NCBI RefSeq assembly: GCF_000215085.1
Contig: NC_015589.1
Location: 2,864,120-2,928,119 of the forward strand
Source: Desulforamulus ruminis DSM 2154
GTDB lineage: Bacteria > Bacillota > Desulfotomaculia > Desulfotomaculales > Desulfotomaculaceae
Direction: 5' to 3'
Length of the DNA: 64,000 nucleotides
The translations under genes were made by a program, and so were the position numbers. Positions 31,009 through 39,462 of the stretch are shown here, piece by piece; the stretch's first letter is position 1; every line of letters starts with the position of its first letter. The notes beneath the pieces were generated by a model that saw only the letters and a list, made by a program, of their open reading frames with translations, did not search any database and had not been told where the DNA came from.

Positions 31009-31641
31009 TTAGCTTACGGAAAGAACCGGAATTCCTCTTGCTTCCAATTCTTTTACCAATTGATCAGGCTCCACGGTATTGACCCTCACAACAATATGAA
31101 GGGTATCATGATCCTTTCTGTGAACCACAAAGCCGCGGATATTGATGTTCATATCCCGGATAATATCCGTTAGCTCCGCCAGAGCCCCTACCCGGTCGTG
31201 AGTCTGCAGCACCAGCCGGGTGCCTGCTTTTCTTAGGCCAAAGAATTCAATAAAGGCGTCAAAAATATCTGTTTGAGTGATAATGCCGGCCAGTTCCTCT
31301 GCTTCCATAACCAGCAGGCAGTTTGCTTTATTCTCCCTCATAATGAGTGCCGCTTCTTCAATGGTGGTTTCAGGTGAGACGGTAATGGGGTCCTTCACCA
31401 TCACTTCACTTACAACCATTTTAGATAGAAGATAATTCATTTCAAAAACGCTAAGGGTGGTGGCCGGGGAAGGGGTAACGGTCAGCAGTTCTCGTTCCGT
31501 AACCAAGCCTACCAGATGACCCTTATCCGTTACAGGAAGTTGACGAATTTTAAGTCTTTTCATTTTTTCCAATGCTTCCAAAATTGGCGTGCTCTTGGGA
31601 ATGGTAACGGGGGAAGTAATCATAACATCTTTAACGAACAT
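31009..31641 (-). CDS. CBS-ACT domain protein (AcuB-like)
   Basis: A 210-residue protein with two CBS repeats (about 1-55 and 72-130: MITSPVTIPKSTPILEALEKM and MVKDPITVSPETTIEEAALI) that usually bind adenine nucleotides, and a C-terminal ACT domain (about 137-210, GTRLVLQTHDRVGALAELTD) that usually binds an amino acid. It is probably a sensor of energy or amino acid state; no partner is next to it. The start follows AGGAGG. Often annotated acuB; the acetoin link is not supported here. Confidence 0.88.
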   Translation of the reverse strand: MFVKDVMITSPVTIPKSTPILEALEKMKRLKIRQLPVTDKGHLVGLVTERELLTVTPSPATTLSVFEMNYLLSKMVVSEVMVKDPITVSPETTIEEAALIMRENKANCLLVMEAEELAGIITQTDIFDAFIEFFGLRKAGTRLVLQTHDRVGALAELTDIIRDMNINIRGFVVHRKDHDTLHIVVRVNTVEPDQLVKELEARGIPVLSVS

Positions 31642-31755
31642 TTTGTCAAACCTCCTTTTTCAAGGACAAATGCACGTTCTTGCCCTTATTACCATCAATT
31701 GTAATCGAAACCCCGAACAGGAGCAAGAGAATTTTTTCTCAATTTATAATGAAAA

Positions 31756-32409
31756 TTACGTCGGTGACGAATAATTGGACAGGTGTTTTAGATATTCCCA
31801 ATAGGTTAGAGGAGAACCCTCAAATTTTATATCTGCATCCACTATTTCCGCGATAAACAGGGTATGACTATCCAGATCTGTCGTAAGGGTATGATTTACC
31901 CGGCAATCAAAATAACCCAGGCAGCCTTCAATGATGGGGCTCCCGGTTTTTCCGGACCTTTGGGAATAGGCTTCAAACTTATTGATCTGCCGGCCGGAAT
32001 TTCTCCCAAAGTGATGGGCCATGGCTCCTTGGTTTTTGTTTAATAATGAAATGGATAAAACCCCGCTGACCTTGATATAATCGTGAGTAAAATTATTTTT
32101 ATTTACTGCCACCGCAACCCGGGCAGGCCCATAAGTCACCTGGGTTACACTGCTGCAGCACATGGCATTGGCTCTGCCGTCCTGAACGGATCCCACTAAA
32201 TATAAAAGATTATTTAACCCGGGCAGGCCAATGGAATTTTGCCCGTCGGGAGTAGCCGCCGGGGAATTCTCCGGCGGTACCAGAATGTGCCGGTTGGTCT
32301 CGCTAGAACAATTTGGGCAATGGAAAGGCGGGTTTTTGCCGTGAAATTTTTGTCCGCAGACCGTACATTGCCAGACATAAACAGGATAATATTTATAAGT
32401 CAATGCCAT
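31756..32409 (-). CDS. Rubredoxin-type domain fused to flavin reductase domain
   Basis: A 217-residue protein. Residues 10-35 form a rubrerythrin-type rubredoxin knuckle with C15, C18, C31 and C34 (VWQCTVCGQKF, FHCPNCSS). From about 60 an FMN-binding flavin reductase-like split barrel begins (LPGLNNLLYLVGSVQDGRAN, then MCCSSVTQVTYGPARVAVAV). In Hrb of Moorella the order is reversed, flavin reductase first and rubredoxin last. The role is probably electron transfer from NAD(P)H through FMN to the iron centre and then to an oxygen- or NO-reducing flavodiiron protein. No such gene is nearby. Confidence 0.82.
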   Translation of the reverse strand: MALTYKYYPVYVWQCTVCGQKFHGKNPPFHCPNCSSETNRHILVPPENSPAATPDGQNSIGLPGLNNLLYLVGSVQDGRANAMCCSSVTQVTYGPARVAVAVNKNNFTHDYIKVSGVLSISLLNKNQGAMAHHFGRNSGRQINKFEAYSQRSGKTGSPIIEGCLGYFDCRVNHTLTTDLDSHTLFIAEIVDADIKFEGSPLTYWEYLKHLSNYSSPT

Positions 32410-32433
32410 CCTCTCCTCTATATTTAAGGATGC

Positions 32434-32462
32434 AAAAAAAATCCCCGGGCTATTCCCGAGGA
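32434..32462 (-). terminator. Terminator after the methyltransferase gene
   Basis: CCTCGGG and CCCGGGG arms with a short loop, followed on the minus strand by eight T. Confidence 0.7.
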
Positions 32463-32475
32463 AGCCGATTTATTT

Positions 32476-33210
32476 TTATGGAGAACTTTCTTTTTTTCTG
32501 GCCAATATCAATTGGGAAACCCCAATGGGCAGGTTCACATAATCCATTAATACCGCTTCCAGCTTCATCACAGCATAAAAAAAGAGATTTAACCTTCCGC
32601 AACCAAACTGAAAATCTGTTTTTCCCCCGAATGCCGGGAGCATTCTACCCAGTTTTCGGACCAACCATACCGGCGGCAAAAGAAAAAAATTAAAATAAGT
32701 GCTTCTTTCCACCTGAAAGCCGGCGGACTGCAAAATCTGCTGTAGTTCACCGGAATCGTATCTTCTATAATGTTGGTTTAATTCGTCATGTCTGCCCCAA
32801 AGCCAGGAAAATGAGGGCACCGTGATCAGCAGCAGCCCCCCGGGCCGAAGCACTCTTTTTAGTTCTTCCAGAGCCTTTTGGTCATTCTCCAGATGTTCCA
32901 AAACATCCAAACACAACACTAAATCAAAGCTTTGATCCTCAAAGGAAAGCCTGGTGACCGACTCCCGGCGAGCCATCAACCCAATTTTCTTACAATGTTC
33001 TACCATTTCTGGCGATATGTCGATACCCATCACAGAACCATATTTCTCCAAAAAAACCATGTTTCCACCAGCTCCACAGCCGGCGTCCAATATTTTCATG
33101 TCAGGAGAAAGGTATAAATTTAATAATTTGGAAATTATTTCACGTCTGCCCTTATACCACCAGTGATTACATTCCATTTTAACCATATTTAGGTAAACAA
33201 TTTCTTCCAT
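32476..33210 (-). CDS. Class I SAM-dependent methyltransferase
   Basis: A 244-residue methyltransferase with motif I DAGCGAGGNMVFLEKYG, the acidic ribose contact VMGIDISPEM, and LVLCLDVLEHLENDQKALEE as motifs II-III. The C-terminus has two hydrophobic stretches (YFNFFLLPPVWLVRKLG and another) that suggest membrane association, as in some cell-wall glycan or quinone methyltransferases. The substrate is unknown. It is a single gene followed by a terminator. Confidence 0.85.
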   Translation of the reverse strand: MEEIVYLNMVKMECNHWWYKGRREIISKLLNLYLSPDMKILDAGCGAGGNMVFLEKYGSVMGIDISPEMVEHCKKIGLMARRESVTRLSFEDQSFDLVLCLDVLEHLENDQKALEELKRVLRPGGLLLITVPSFSWLWGRHDELNQHYRRYDSGELQQILQSAGFQVERSTYFNFFLLPPVWLVRKLGRMLPAFGGKTDFQFGCGRLNLFFYAVMKLEAVLMDYVNLPIGVSQLILARKKESSP

Positions 33211-33381
33211 AAAATCAGTTTGCCAAAATAAAAACCATTTTATTCTTTCTTTGCCTTTTTTCTCCGGGAGTTAACTGTCGAATGGTTTTCTCATATCGAC
33301 ATTACAACAGCAATTCTCCAAAGGGATCCCCCGGCTGTACGGGGAATGTTTTATCATCACTAGAAATTGGAGGCGTGTACA

Positions 33382-33591
33382 TTGAATAAAAATATTGAAA
33401 AGCATATGGAAAAAATCTCCCAAGAGCAGGTGCTTCATCTCTCTAACTTCCAGGAAATTAACATTGTCAGCAATAAGCAAACCATTACCCAAATAAAGAA
33501 GTTATCCCAGCAAAGCGGTCTGCCGGTATCCAGAGTTATCGAAGCCATTATCCGGGCGGGCCTGGAAGACCTTCCGGTGGCGGTCAGCTAA
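33382..33591 (+). CDS. Small ribbon-helix-helix-like protein
   Basis: A 69-residue protein starting at TTG 33382, eight bases after GGAGG; a TTG five codons upstream overlaps that site. The C-terminal half (IVSNKQTITQIKKLSQQSGL then PVSRVIEAIIRAGLEDL) fits a ribbon-helix-helix DNA-binding fold. An antitoxin or small regulator is possible, but no toxin gene is adjacent. Confidence 0.6.
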   Translation: MNKNIEKHMEKISQEQVLHLSNFQEINIVSNKQTITQIKKLSQQSGLPVSRVIEAIIRAGLEDLPVAVS

Positions 33592-33685
33592 GAGCAGTCC
33601 ACAGCTTTGCTTTTCATATTGCACCTAACAATTTATGTCTGCCCAAAGAATAAAGAAGGGAGTGACGACAAAACTATTTTTTATA

Positions 33686-33836
33686 AGCAGGCCAAAGAAC
33701 AGACAGATACCTAACGAACAACCGCCAATAAGAATAGAACACGGAGTGAACGAATGATACAGATACTCGCGGATTTTAAATTAAGATTAAAAAATCCGTG
33801 AGAATCAGTGGAAATCCGCAAAATCCGTGTTCTATT
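33686..33836 (+). repeat. Palindromic repeat family, copy C
   Basis: Core 33732-33836 starts GAATAGAACACGGAGTGAAC and ends TCCGTGTTCTATT; side arm 33686-33731 on the left (with CAAAGAACAGACAGATACC). Same family and orientation as copy B. The inner part is more divergent (extra GATACAGATA segment). Confidence 0.8.
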
Positions 33837-33859
33837 ATTTTTCAAAAAGAAGGGCCCGC

Positions 33860-33889
33860 GCAAAAAGAACCTTTCCAGGTTCTTTTTGC
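33860..33889 (-). terminator. Terminator after sdaAA
   Basis: GCAAAAAGAACCT and AGGTTCTTTTTGC arms are a perfect 13-base stem with a four-base loop, ten bases after the sdaAA stop codon. Confidence 0.75.
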
Positions 33890-33899
33890 ATCAGCCCCT

Positions 33900-34799
33900 T
33901 CAGTCTTTATGACCGGAATTAATTTTCTGATCCAAAGCTTTGCCGGTTGGCGTTGTAGCCAGTCCAGCCAAAGAAGTTTCCCGTAAACAGGAAGGCAACA
34001 GGGTGCCAATTTTATACATGGCCTCAATGACCTCATCACAGGGTATCACACTGGTAATACCCGCCAGAGCCATATCCGCAGCTACCACCGCCACCGCGGC
34101 GCCCATGGAGTTTCTTTTTACACAGGGCACCTCCACCAATCCGGCCACCGGATCACAAACCAAACCCAGCAGGTTTTTAAGGGCCATGGCCGCTCCGTGG
34201 GCACACTGGGCCGGAGTCCCTCCGGCCAGTTCCACCATGGCTGAAGCAGCCATGGCCGAAGCAGCGCCAACTTCCGCCTGGCAGCCTCCGGCGGCTCCCG
34301 ATATGGTGGCATTATTGGCAATCACAAAGCCGATGCCGCCGGCGTTAAACAAAGCGTACACCAATTTTTCCCTGGAACTGCCCAGCTTTTTACCGGTGGC
34401 CAGCAGGCATCCGGGCAATACGCCGCTGGAACCTGCCGTGGGCGTGGCTACCACCAGCCCCATGGAGGCATTTACTTCAGAGGTGGCCAAAGCAAAATTT
34501 ACCGCATCCAAAATGGCCCCCTGGGACAAACTTTTACCTCTGTCGGCATATTGTTTCAACCGTTGGGCATCTCCGCCGGTTAAGCCGCTTCTGGAATAGA
34601 CCGCTTCCTTCATACCCCTTTCCACAGCCTGTTCCATCACGCTAAGACTCTTTTCCATGATGGCGTAAACGTCTTCCCTGGAACGCCCGGAGGAAAGGAC
34701 CTCTTGTTCCAGGGCCACCTCTCCCAGGGTGATTCCCTGTTCTTCTGCCAACTGCACAAACTCGGCTACCGAATGATACTTCAATGTCTGTCCCTCCAA
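33900..34799 (-). CDS. sdaAA: L-serine dehydratase, alpha subunit
   Basis: A 299-residue subunit of the two-chain Fe-S L-serine ammonia-lyase. Conserved cysteines for the oxygen-sensitive [4Fe-4S] cluster appear in VATPTAGSSGVLPGCLLATG, GCQAEVGAASAMAAS and CDPVAGLVEVPCVKRNS (with NIPC-type spacing). It converts L-serine to pyruvate and ammonia. The gene follows sdaAB with a three-base gap. A terminator follows. Confidence 0.93.
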   Translation of the reverse strand: MEGQTLKYHSVAEFVQLAEEQGITLGEVALEQEVLSSGRSREDVYAIMEKSLSVMEQAVERGMKEAVYSRSGLTGGDAQRLKQYADRGKSLSQGAILDAVNFALATSEVNASMGLVVATPTAGSSGVLPGCLLATGKKLGSSREKLVYALFNAGGIGFVIANNATISGAAGGCQAEVGAASAMAASAMVELAGGTPAQCAHGAAMALKNLLGLVCDPVAGLVEVPCVKRNSMGAAVAVVAADMALAGITSVIPCDEVIEAMYKIGTLLPSCLRETSLAGLATTPTGKALDQKINSGHKD

Positions 34800-34802
34800 A
34801 TA

Positions 34803-35465
34803 TTAAGGTCTGAGAATGGCCACTTTGTATACGTGAGATATTTTTTCAACGTCCTCAATATGCTCCGCCGTTAATTCCTGATCGGTTTCAATGACCATTA
34901 AGGCCTCATCCCCTTTAGAGCGTCTTGCTACCTCCATATGGCCGATATTGATTTCGTTGCGGGCCAATACCTGGGCTACCTGGGCAATGACCCCGTAACG
35001 GTCCTGATGAAAAACCAGCAGGGTGGGACTCTCACCGCTTAAAGAAATTTTAAATCCATTCATCTCGGTAATGGATATTTTACCACCCCCCAGAGAAACA
35101 CCCATGATCTCAAGGGTTCCCCGCTCGTCGCTAAGTTTAATCCTGGCTGTATTGGGGTGGTCCAGTGCCTCCTCAACAATCTTCAGTTCTACCTTTACCC
35201 CTTTTTCCCGAACCATATTCAAGGAATGAACAATACCCTGATCGTCAGGAGACAAGTTCAGTATACCACCCACGATGGCAATATCCGTCCCGTGCCCGCG
35301 ATAGGTTTGAGCAAAGGAACCATATAGCGTGATTTCCGCCCGGGTGGGTTGCCGGCCAAAGATCCCCCTGGCAGTTTTTCCTATGCGGGCCGCACCCGCC
35401 GTATGAGAACTGGATGGGCCCACCATAATCGGACCAATAATATCAAAGATGGTGTTATAGCGCAT
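34803..35465 (-). CDS. sdaAB: L-serine dehydratase, beta subunit
   Basis: A 220-residue partner with the serine dehydratase beta domain (IGPIMVGPSSSHTAGAARIG with the HTAGA signature) and a C-terminal ACT domain (about 148-220, LLVFHQDRYGVIAQVAQVLA) that may sense serine. It is the first gene of the sdaAB-sdaAA operon, the order usual in Gram-positive bacteria. Start after GGGAG. Confidence 0.92.
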   Translation of the reverse strand: MRYNTIFDIIGPIMVGPSSSHTAGAARIGKTARGIFGRQPTRAEITLYGSFAQTYRGHGTDIAIVGGILNLSPDDQGIVHSLNMVREKGVKVELKIVEEALDHPNTARIKLSDERGTLEIMGVSLGGGKISITEMNGFKISLSGESPTLLVFHQDRYGVIAQVAQVLARNEINIGHMEVARRSKGDEALMVIETDQELTAEHIEDVEKISHVYKVAILRP

Positions 35466-35656
35466 GGTAATCTCCCTTTTGCATTGTTTTTCGCGTTCAT
35501 CTTACCATTATGAAAATTAGAAAACAACCCCGGTTAAACAGACAAAAATTTCTGAATAGTATCTATCTTGAAACTATTATTATTTACTCTCCGATAAAAT
35601 AATGATATTCTTAATACACTAATGATTTATAATTCTTGGTAAGCGAGGTGCTTTTT

Positions 35657-36133
35657 ATGGAAGAACCGCTCGTCCAACAAGCCGAACAACTGAAGGATTT
35701 GATCCGTACGCTGAATCGAAAATTTCGTCAATATATGCTGTCTCAAACCAATGGCTGTGGTTTTACGGTTCCCCAACTTCATTTAATGCAGGAATTATTT
35801 CAAAACCCGGGCATAACCCTTGGGGATTTAAGCATACGATTGGGTCTGGCCAAAAGCACGGTCTCAGGCATCGTGGACCGGTTGGAGAAGCAGGGCAAAG
35901 TGGTGCGCAGGCGTAACGAAAATGATCGCAGGGTGGTTCACATCGACCTCTTACCTCAGGTGATGGAATTCGGCCATACCCTTTCCCTAATGCGCACCAA
36001 CTATCTGGCCGGTCTTCTGGCAAATATGCAGGAAAGAGACATTCAAGGACTTTTAACCGGCTTGGAAAAACTGAATCAGTTAATGATCCAGGAAACCGAT
36101 GGCCCCGGCGCGGCGGTTCATGATTTGGATTAA
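35657..36133 (+). CDS. MarR-family transcriptional regulator
   Basis: A 158-residue winged-helix protein: recognition region LGDLSIRLGLAKSTVSGIVD and wing VVRRRNENDRRVVHIDL. The start is placed at 35657 after GCGAGGTG; the longer frame start at 35636 has no ribosome site. The C-terminal helix forms the dimer. Its target is unknown; it is a single gene with its own terminator, beside sdaAB in divergent orientation, which could be a target. Confidence 0.88.
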   Translation: MEEPLVQQAEQLKDLIRTLNRKFRQYMLSQTNGCGFTVPQLHLMQELFQNPGITLGDLSIRLGLAKSTVSGIVDRLEKQGKVVRRRNENDRRVVHIDLLPQVMEFGHTLSLMRTNYLAGLLANMQERDIQGLLTGLEKLNQLMIQETDGPGAAVHDLD

Positions 36134-36159
36134 ACCTGACGTTCCGCTTCCAGACTAAC

Positions 36160-36193
36160 AGGAAAGGTGTTGACATGGCGCCAACACCTTTTC
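36160..36193 (+). terminator. Terminator after marR
   Basis: AAAGGTGTTG and CAACACCTTTT arms with a nine-base loop; T tract on the plus strand. Confidence 0.8.
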
Positions 36194-36196
36194 TTG

Positions 36197-36826
36197 TTAT
36201 TTTTGAAATTTTATTGAGACCTTCGGTCCCGCTGAATCTCCCTTTTCCCGTTCTACGTTCTTTACTGAAGGATATAAAAACAACTTGTTTTGACCGCCAA
36301 GAATCGGCTCATCCGGATGTCCCTTTTCCTCGTCCTCGATACTCTCCTCGTTTTCAACGGGATCGTTGCTAACTTTACTTTCATCAATGGGCAAAATCGT
36401 ATAGCCGCCCTGGAAGGGGAACCCTTCAGCAGGAGATTTTTCTACAGGAGGCTCCCAACTACCGAATCCTCCCATCCATTCATTCCCTGTTTCCTGAACC
36501 AACTCTTCATCGGAATCCATTTCTACCTGTGGCTGAACAACATCCCCCTGGTCCCCTATATCATAAGGTGAGTCAAACTCCATTTCCTGCCCTTCCATTT
36601 CGCCTGCATAGCCCTGCTCCATCTGATCAGTGTTGTTCCACGGGTATTCCGCCACTTCACCATCCGCTAAACCAACAGCATATTTTTTCTCGGCTGCTGG
36701 CTTCACATCCTTCGACGATCCATTGTTTTCCGAATACTGGTGCCCTTGTAAACTCCCCTTCTGACCTAGGTATAGGAGAATGAAAATCAAAAACAAAGTC
36801 ATTCCACCAGAACCGGAACCGAACAT
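36197..36826 (-). CDS. Acidic membrane-anchored protein, unknown
   Basis: A 209-residue protein from ATG 36826, just after AGGTGATC. One hydrophobic segment near the start (TLFLIFILLYLGQ) anchors a low-complexity acidic remainder rich in Glu, Gly and Pro. The end is more ordered (GQNKLFLYPSVKNVERE). I do not recognise the family; similar acidic anchored proteins occur in spore-forming clostridia. Length and lack of repeats argue against an S-layer role. Confidence 0.6.
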   Translation of the reverse strand: MFGSGSGGMTLFLIFILLYLGQKGSLQGHQYSENNGSSKDVKPAAEKKYAVGLADGEVAEYPWNNTDQMEQGYAGEMEGQEMEFDSPYDIGDQGDVVQPQVEMDSDEELVQETGNEWMGGFGSWEPPVEKSPAEGFPFQGGYTILPIDESKVSNDPVENEESIEDEEKGHPDEPILGGQNKLFLYPSVKNVEREKGDSAGPKVSIKFQK

Positions 36827-37033
36827 ACGATCACCTGCCACCAGCACAACCCCTTTCCATCCTTATGGGAAAATCAACCTATTATATAGTACGGTGAATA
36901 GCTTTAAATGTTACAAAAGATAACCGGGAATGGTAAAGTATCCCCCGATTTATCCTGTCCGTAATTTGCTTCCCGTAACATGCATAAGATGATGGGCCCG
37001 GGGGAATAGTAGGGAGGTTTAGAAGGGAGAAAA

Positions 37034-37132
37034 ATGATGAGTCTATGGCTTTTCACCTTACTTTCCTCGATCCTGGGGCTGGCTACCTCCCTTTGGTTTC
37101 TGTTGGTATCCCGTCTGGATAGGAGGCAGTAA
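37034..37132 (+). CDS. 32-residue membrane peptide
   Basis: ATG ATG at 37034 follows GAAGGGAG; the product SLWLFTLLSSILGLATSLWF plus LLVSRLDRRQ is one membrane helix with a basic end. Its stop overlaps the ATG of the next gene (TAATG), so the two are coupled. A real small membrane peptide partnering the CBO0543-like protein is likely. Confidence 0.6.
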   Translation: MMSLWLFTLLSSILGLATSLWFLLVSRLDRRQ

Positions 37133-37602
37133 TGACTTATTGGGTAATGTTTGTCCTGGCAAGCTGGCTTGCGGTTTTGCTCCTGCTCCGCTTCCAGGGG
37201 ATCAAAGAATACTGGCCCGCTGCTCTGATCTCGGCCCTGGTGGTCTATATGGTGGACATGACAGGAACGGAACTGGGCGCCTACCGCTTTACGCAGGCTT
37301 TTCTGCTAAACGGGGTTCCTGTGATTTATTTAGGGACAGTGGCAGCCTTGGGCCTAATTTATATGCGTTTCTATCCCCGTAGGCATTGGGAGCAACTGGT
37401 TTATGTTTTTGTTATCGCCGGCCTGTTTCTTTTTATGGAATATCTTATGATGAAAGTGGGAAACTTTCATCATAAAAATTGGAATTTCTCGAATAGTTAT
37501 GTCCTGGACCTTTTTGGTTTAATGATCATTTCCTGGCTGTCAACCCGTGTGAAAGTTCAGGAACCCCTGGAACGGCGGCTAAGAAAAAGAGCTAAAATCT
37601 AG
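37132..37602 (+). CDS. CBO0543-family membrane protein
   Basis: A 156-residue protein with five membrane segments and the family pattern YWPAALISALVVYMVD followed by TELGAYRF and GVPVIYLGTVAALGLIYMRF. The family is common in spore-forming Firmicutes and has no known function. It is coupled to a 32-residue membrane peptide just upstream. The stop overlaps the convergent ferritin-like gene by four bases. Confidence 0.78.
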   Translation: MTYWVMFVLASWLAVLLLLRFQGIKEYWPAALISALVVYMVDMTGTELGAYRFTQAFLLNGVPVIYLGTVAALGLIYMRFYPRRHWEQLVYVFVIAGLFLFMEYLMMKVGNFHHKNWNFSNSYVLDLFGLMIISWLSTRVKVQEPLERRLRKRAKI

Positions 37603-37823
37603 CTCTTTAATTTGGCTAATATTCTGGTTACCGTAAAGGGTTTATTTTTAATGGCCTCCATTTCTTTCTGCAAAATTTCAATATGCCTCATTTCCTCGTC
37701 TCTCAGTTTAAGCATTAATTGCAGGGCTGAAGGATTACGAATTTCAATGGCAGCGTCGTTGTAAAACTTCTGGCTGCTAATTTTATCCCGCAGGGCATCC
37801 TGAAGGAATTCCAGGCTATCCAT
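37599..37823 (-). CDS. Half-size ferritin-like protein 2
   Basis: A 74-residue protein made of two helices: MDSLEFLQDALRDKISSQKF and LMLKLRDEEMRHIEILQKEM. The DEExRH pattern is the second-helix iron site of rubrerythrin-like ferritins. A complete four-helix ferritin fold would need a dimer, as in two-helix encapsulated ferritins. It lacks a clear Glu in helix 1, so the iron site may be incomplete. It lies nine bases after a second gene of the same type. Confidence 0.65.
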   Translation of the reverse strand: MDSLEFLQDALRDKISSQKFYNDAAIEIRNPSALQLMLKLRDEEMRHIEILQKEMEAIKNKPFTVTRILAKLKS

Positions 37824-37832
37824 AACCGCCTC

Positions 37833-38039
37833 CTATTTAATATCTAAATTGTACATTTCCTGCTGCAGTTCGGCTATATGGCTCTGGGCTGTATGCTCAA
37901 ATACTTTAAATATTTTGATCAGTCTTTTATCCTTTACGGTACCGGCCAAAAAAGCATATTTCGCCTTCTGCTGAACCTCCTGATCAAAGGCCCTTTTAAG
38001 AATATTGTTTAGAATATCCTTTTGCGTTAATTTAGGCAA
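37833..38039 (-). CDS. Half-size ferritin-like protein 1
   Basis: A 68-residue protein with two helices: ILKRAFDQEVQQKAKYAFLAG and LIKIFKVFEHTAQSHIAELQ. QE in helix 1 and ExxAQSH in helix 2 match half of a rubrerythrin-like diiron site. It precedes a similar 74-residue gene. The two may form a heteromeric four-helix bundle. GGAGGTGATC precedes the start. Confidence 0.65.
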   Translation of the reverse strand: MPKLTQKDILNNILKRAFDQEVQQKAKYAFLAGTVKDKRLIKIFKVFEHTAQSHIAELQQEMYNLDIK

Positions 38040-38163
38040 CCGATCACCTCCTGATTCCTTTTTAAAATATCAGATCCTAAGATCATTATTTCATAGGCAT
38101 ATTATTTTTATCCCGAAGGAAAATATCAATGATGGATTCCATACCAGGGAAAGGAGGTAAAAG

Positions 38164-39249
38164 ATGGACGGTGTCGCCATTATCGGAGCAGGAATTGCCG
38201 GTCTTTCCTGTGCCGTTGAACTGGAACGAAAGGGAATCAGGCCGGTTATTTTCGAACAAAAACACCAGGTGGGAAGCCCCTTTACCTTTGCACCCTTGTT
38301 ATTAAATTTTATGGTTCCTCCCATGGGGGACCCGGCGGAAAAATTAAAACAGGAATACCAATTGGCACTGAAAACTCTGGCTCCCTTGAAAAGCCTTATG
38401 ATAAAAGGACCCAACGCTAAGTATGCCATTAAGGGCCGGCTAGGTCATATTTTATTGCGGGGTCAAGGGCAGCAGACCATTGAGTCTCAACTGTCCGGGA
38501 TGCTAAAGACTCCTGTCCGGTTTCAAAATTATGTCAAGCCGGAAGAACTCCTAAAGGATTTTAATTATCTGGTGGTGGCGGACGGGACCAACCGTTGGGC
38601 CAAAAAGCTTCATATTTGGCAAAGTGCTTTTCAGGGCTGGGTCCGGGGAGCTACCATTCTGGGTAAATTTAATCCCTTCCGGGCCGGTGTGTGGGTTAAC
38701 ACGGATTACTGCAAAGGAGGCCTGGCTTATCTGGCTCCCATGAGTTCCCAAAAGGCTTCTCTTGTTTTAATCGTTCCCAATATCCAGCCGGCGCAGTTGA
38801 ACTCTCTTTGGCAAAAATTTTTAAAAGAAGAAAATATCCGGGGAGAACTGGTGGAATTATGGGATGTGGATTATGAAACCGGTTTGCTTCACACCCACCG
38901 GGTGGGCAATACATTTTTCACCGGGAACAGCGGAGGCTTTGTCAGCAGTTGGTTCGGTTCGGGAGTTTTCACCTCCATCATCAGCGGAATCCAGGCCGCC
39001 CGAAGTATTGCCGGTAATGCCGACTATGAAAAAAACATGGGCCCATATTCTCATTTACTGCTGAGGCATACCCGGTTCCAAAAATTTTGGCATCGTCTGG
39101 ATAACCGGGGCATTGACCGGATGCTTCGCTTGATCTTTACTCCACCCCTCAAACAAATTTTCTTTCACAGCAACCTGAATTTATTGAGGGTCACCGACCC
39201 TCTGTTTCAGCATCTGCTAAAGGGAACCAAGGACCCAATCCAGCCCTAA
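38164..39249 (+). CDS. FAD-dependent oxidoreductase, geranylgeranyl-reductase-like, paralog 2
   Basis: A 361-residue flavoprotein beginning IIGAGIAGLSCAVELERKGIRP with a GxGxxG dinucleotide fold, and carrying FFTGNSGGFVSSWFGSGVFTS as the FAD-end motif. It is a full-length paralog of the gene at 20179-21270 (shared LGHILLRG...TIESQL segment and NSNLNL-like end). Both stand alone. Ribosome site AAAGGAGG. Substrate unknown, possibly an isoprenoid lipid. Confidence 0.82.
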   Translation: MDGVAIIGAGIAGLSCAVELERKGIRPVIFEQKHQVGSPFTFAPLLLNFMVPPMGDPAEKLKQEYQLALKTLAPLKSLMIKGPNAKYAIKGRLGHILLRGQGQQTIESQLSGMLKTPVRFQNYVKPEELLKDFNYLVVADGTNRWAKKLHIWQSAFQGWVRGATILGKFNPFRAGVWVNTDYCKGGLAYLAPMSSQKASLVLIVPNIQPAQLNSLWQKFLKEENIRGELVELWDVDYETGLLHTHRVGNTFFTGNSGGFVSSWFGSGVFTSIISGIQAARSIAGNADYEKNMGPYSHLLLRHTRFQKFWHRLDNRGIDRMLRLIFTPPLKQIFFHSNLNLLRVTDPLFQHLLKGTKDPIQP

Positions 39250-39253
39250 ACCG

Positions 39254-39462
39254 GTTGCTAGCCTTTGGGGTAATTCTCTCGGGTCCTGTTGCTGGACTTA
39301 TTCTGTTTTTCTCCCAGGTCCTGTATATCTCTACAAGACCCGCAAGCAGTGCTCATAAGGCTAGCAGCAGGACTATAAGCATATCCCTTAAGGCTAAAAC
39401 CAGACCCCAAAGGAATCCCCTTAAGCTAAAATGCCAGAAACCCTCCGTTAGGAGGGTTTCCT
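39254..39462 (+). ncRNA. Structured RNA candidate, possibly 6S RNA
   Basis: About 200 bases with nested pairings: CCTTTGGGGT (39262-39271) with ACCCCAAAGG (39404-39413); GTCCTGTTGCT (39283-39293) with AGCAGCAGGAC (39363-39373), eleven pairs; and an apical hairpin GGTCCTGTA/TACAAGACC (39317-39340). The rod with a large internal bubble resembles 6S RNA, and the AAGGCTAAAAC stretch recalls it. A terminator ends it. No gene of this strand uses the region. Identity as 6S is inference only. Confidence 0.45.
39434..39462 (+). terminator. Terminator of the structured RNA
   Basis: GAAACCCTCC and GGAGGGTTTC arms with a four-base loop, followed by CTTT. Confidence 0.7.

Larger units (their letters stand above)
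33592..33899. other. Intergenic with palindromic repeat and terminator
   Basis: About 308 bases. It carries repeat copy C at 33686-33836 and the sdaAA terminator. Nothing else is seen. Confidence 0.6.
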
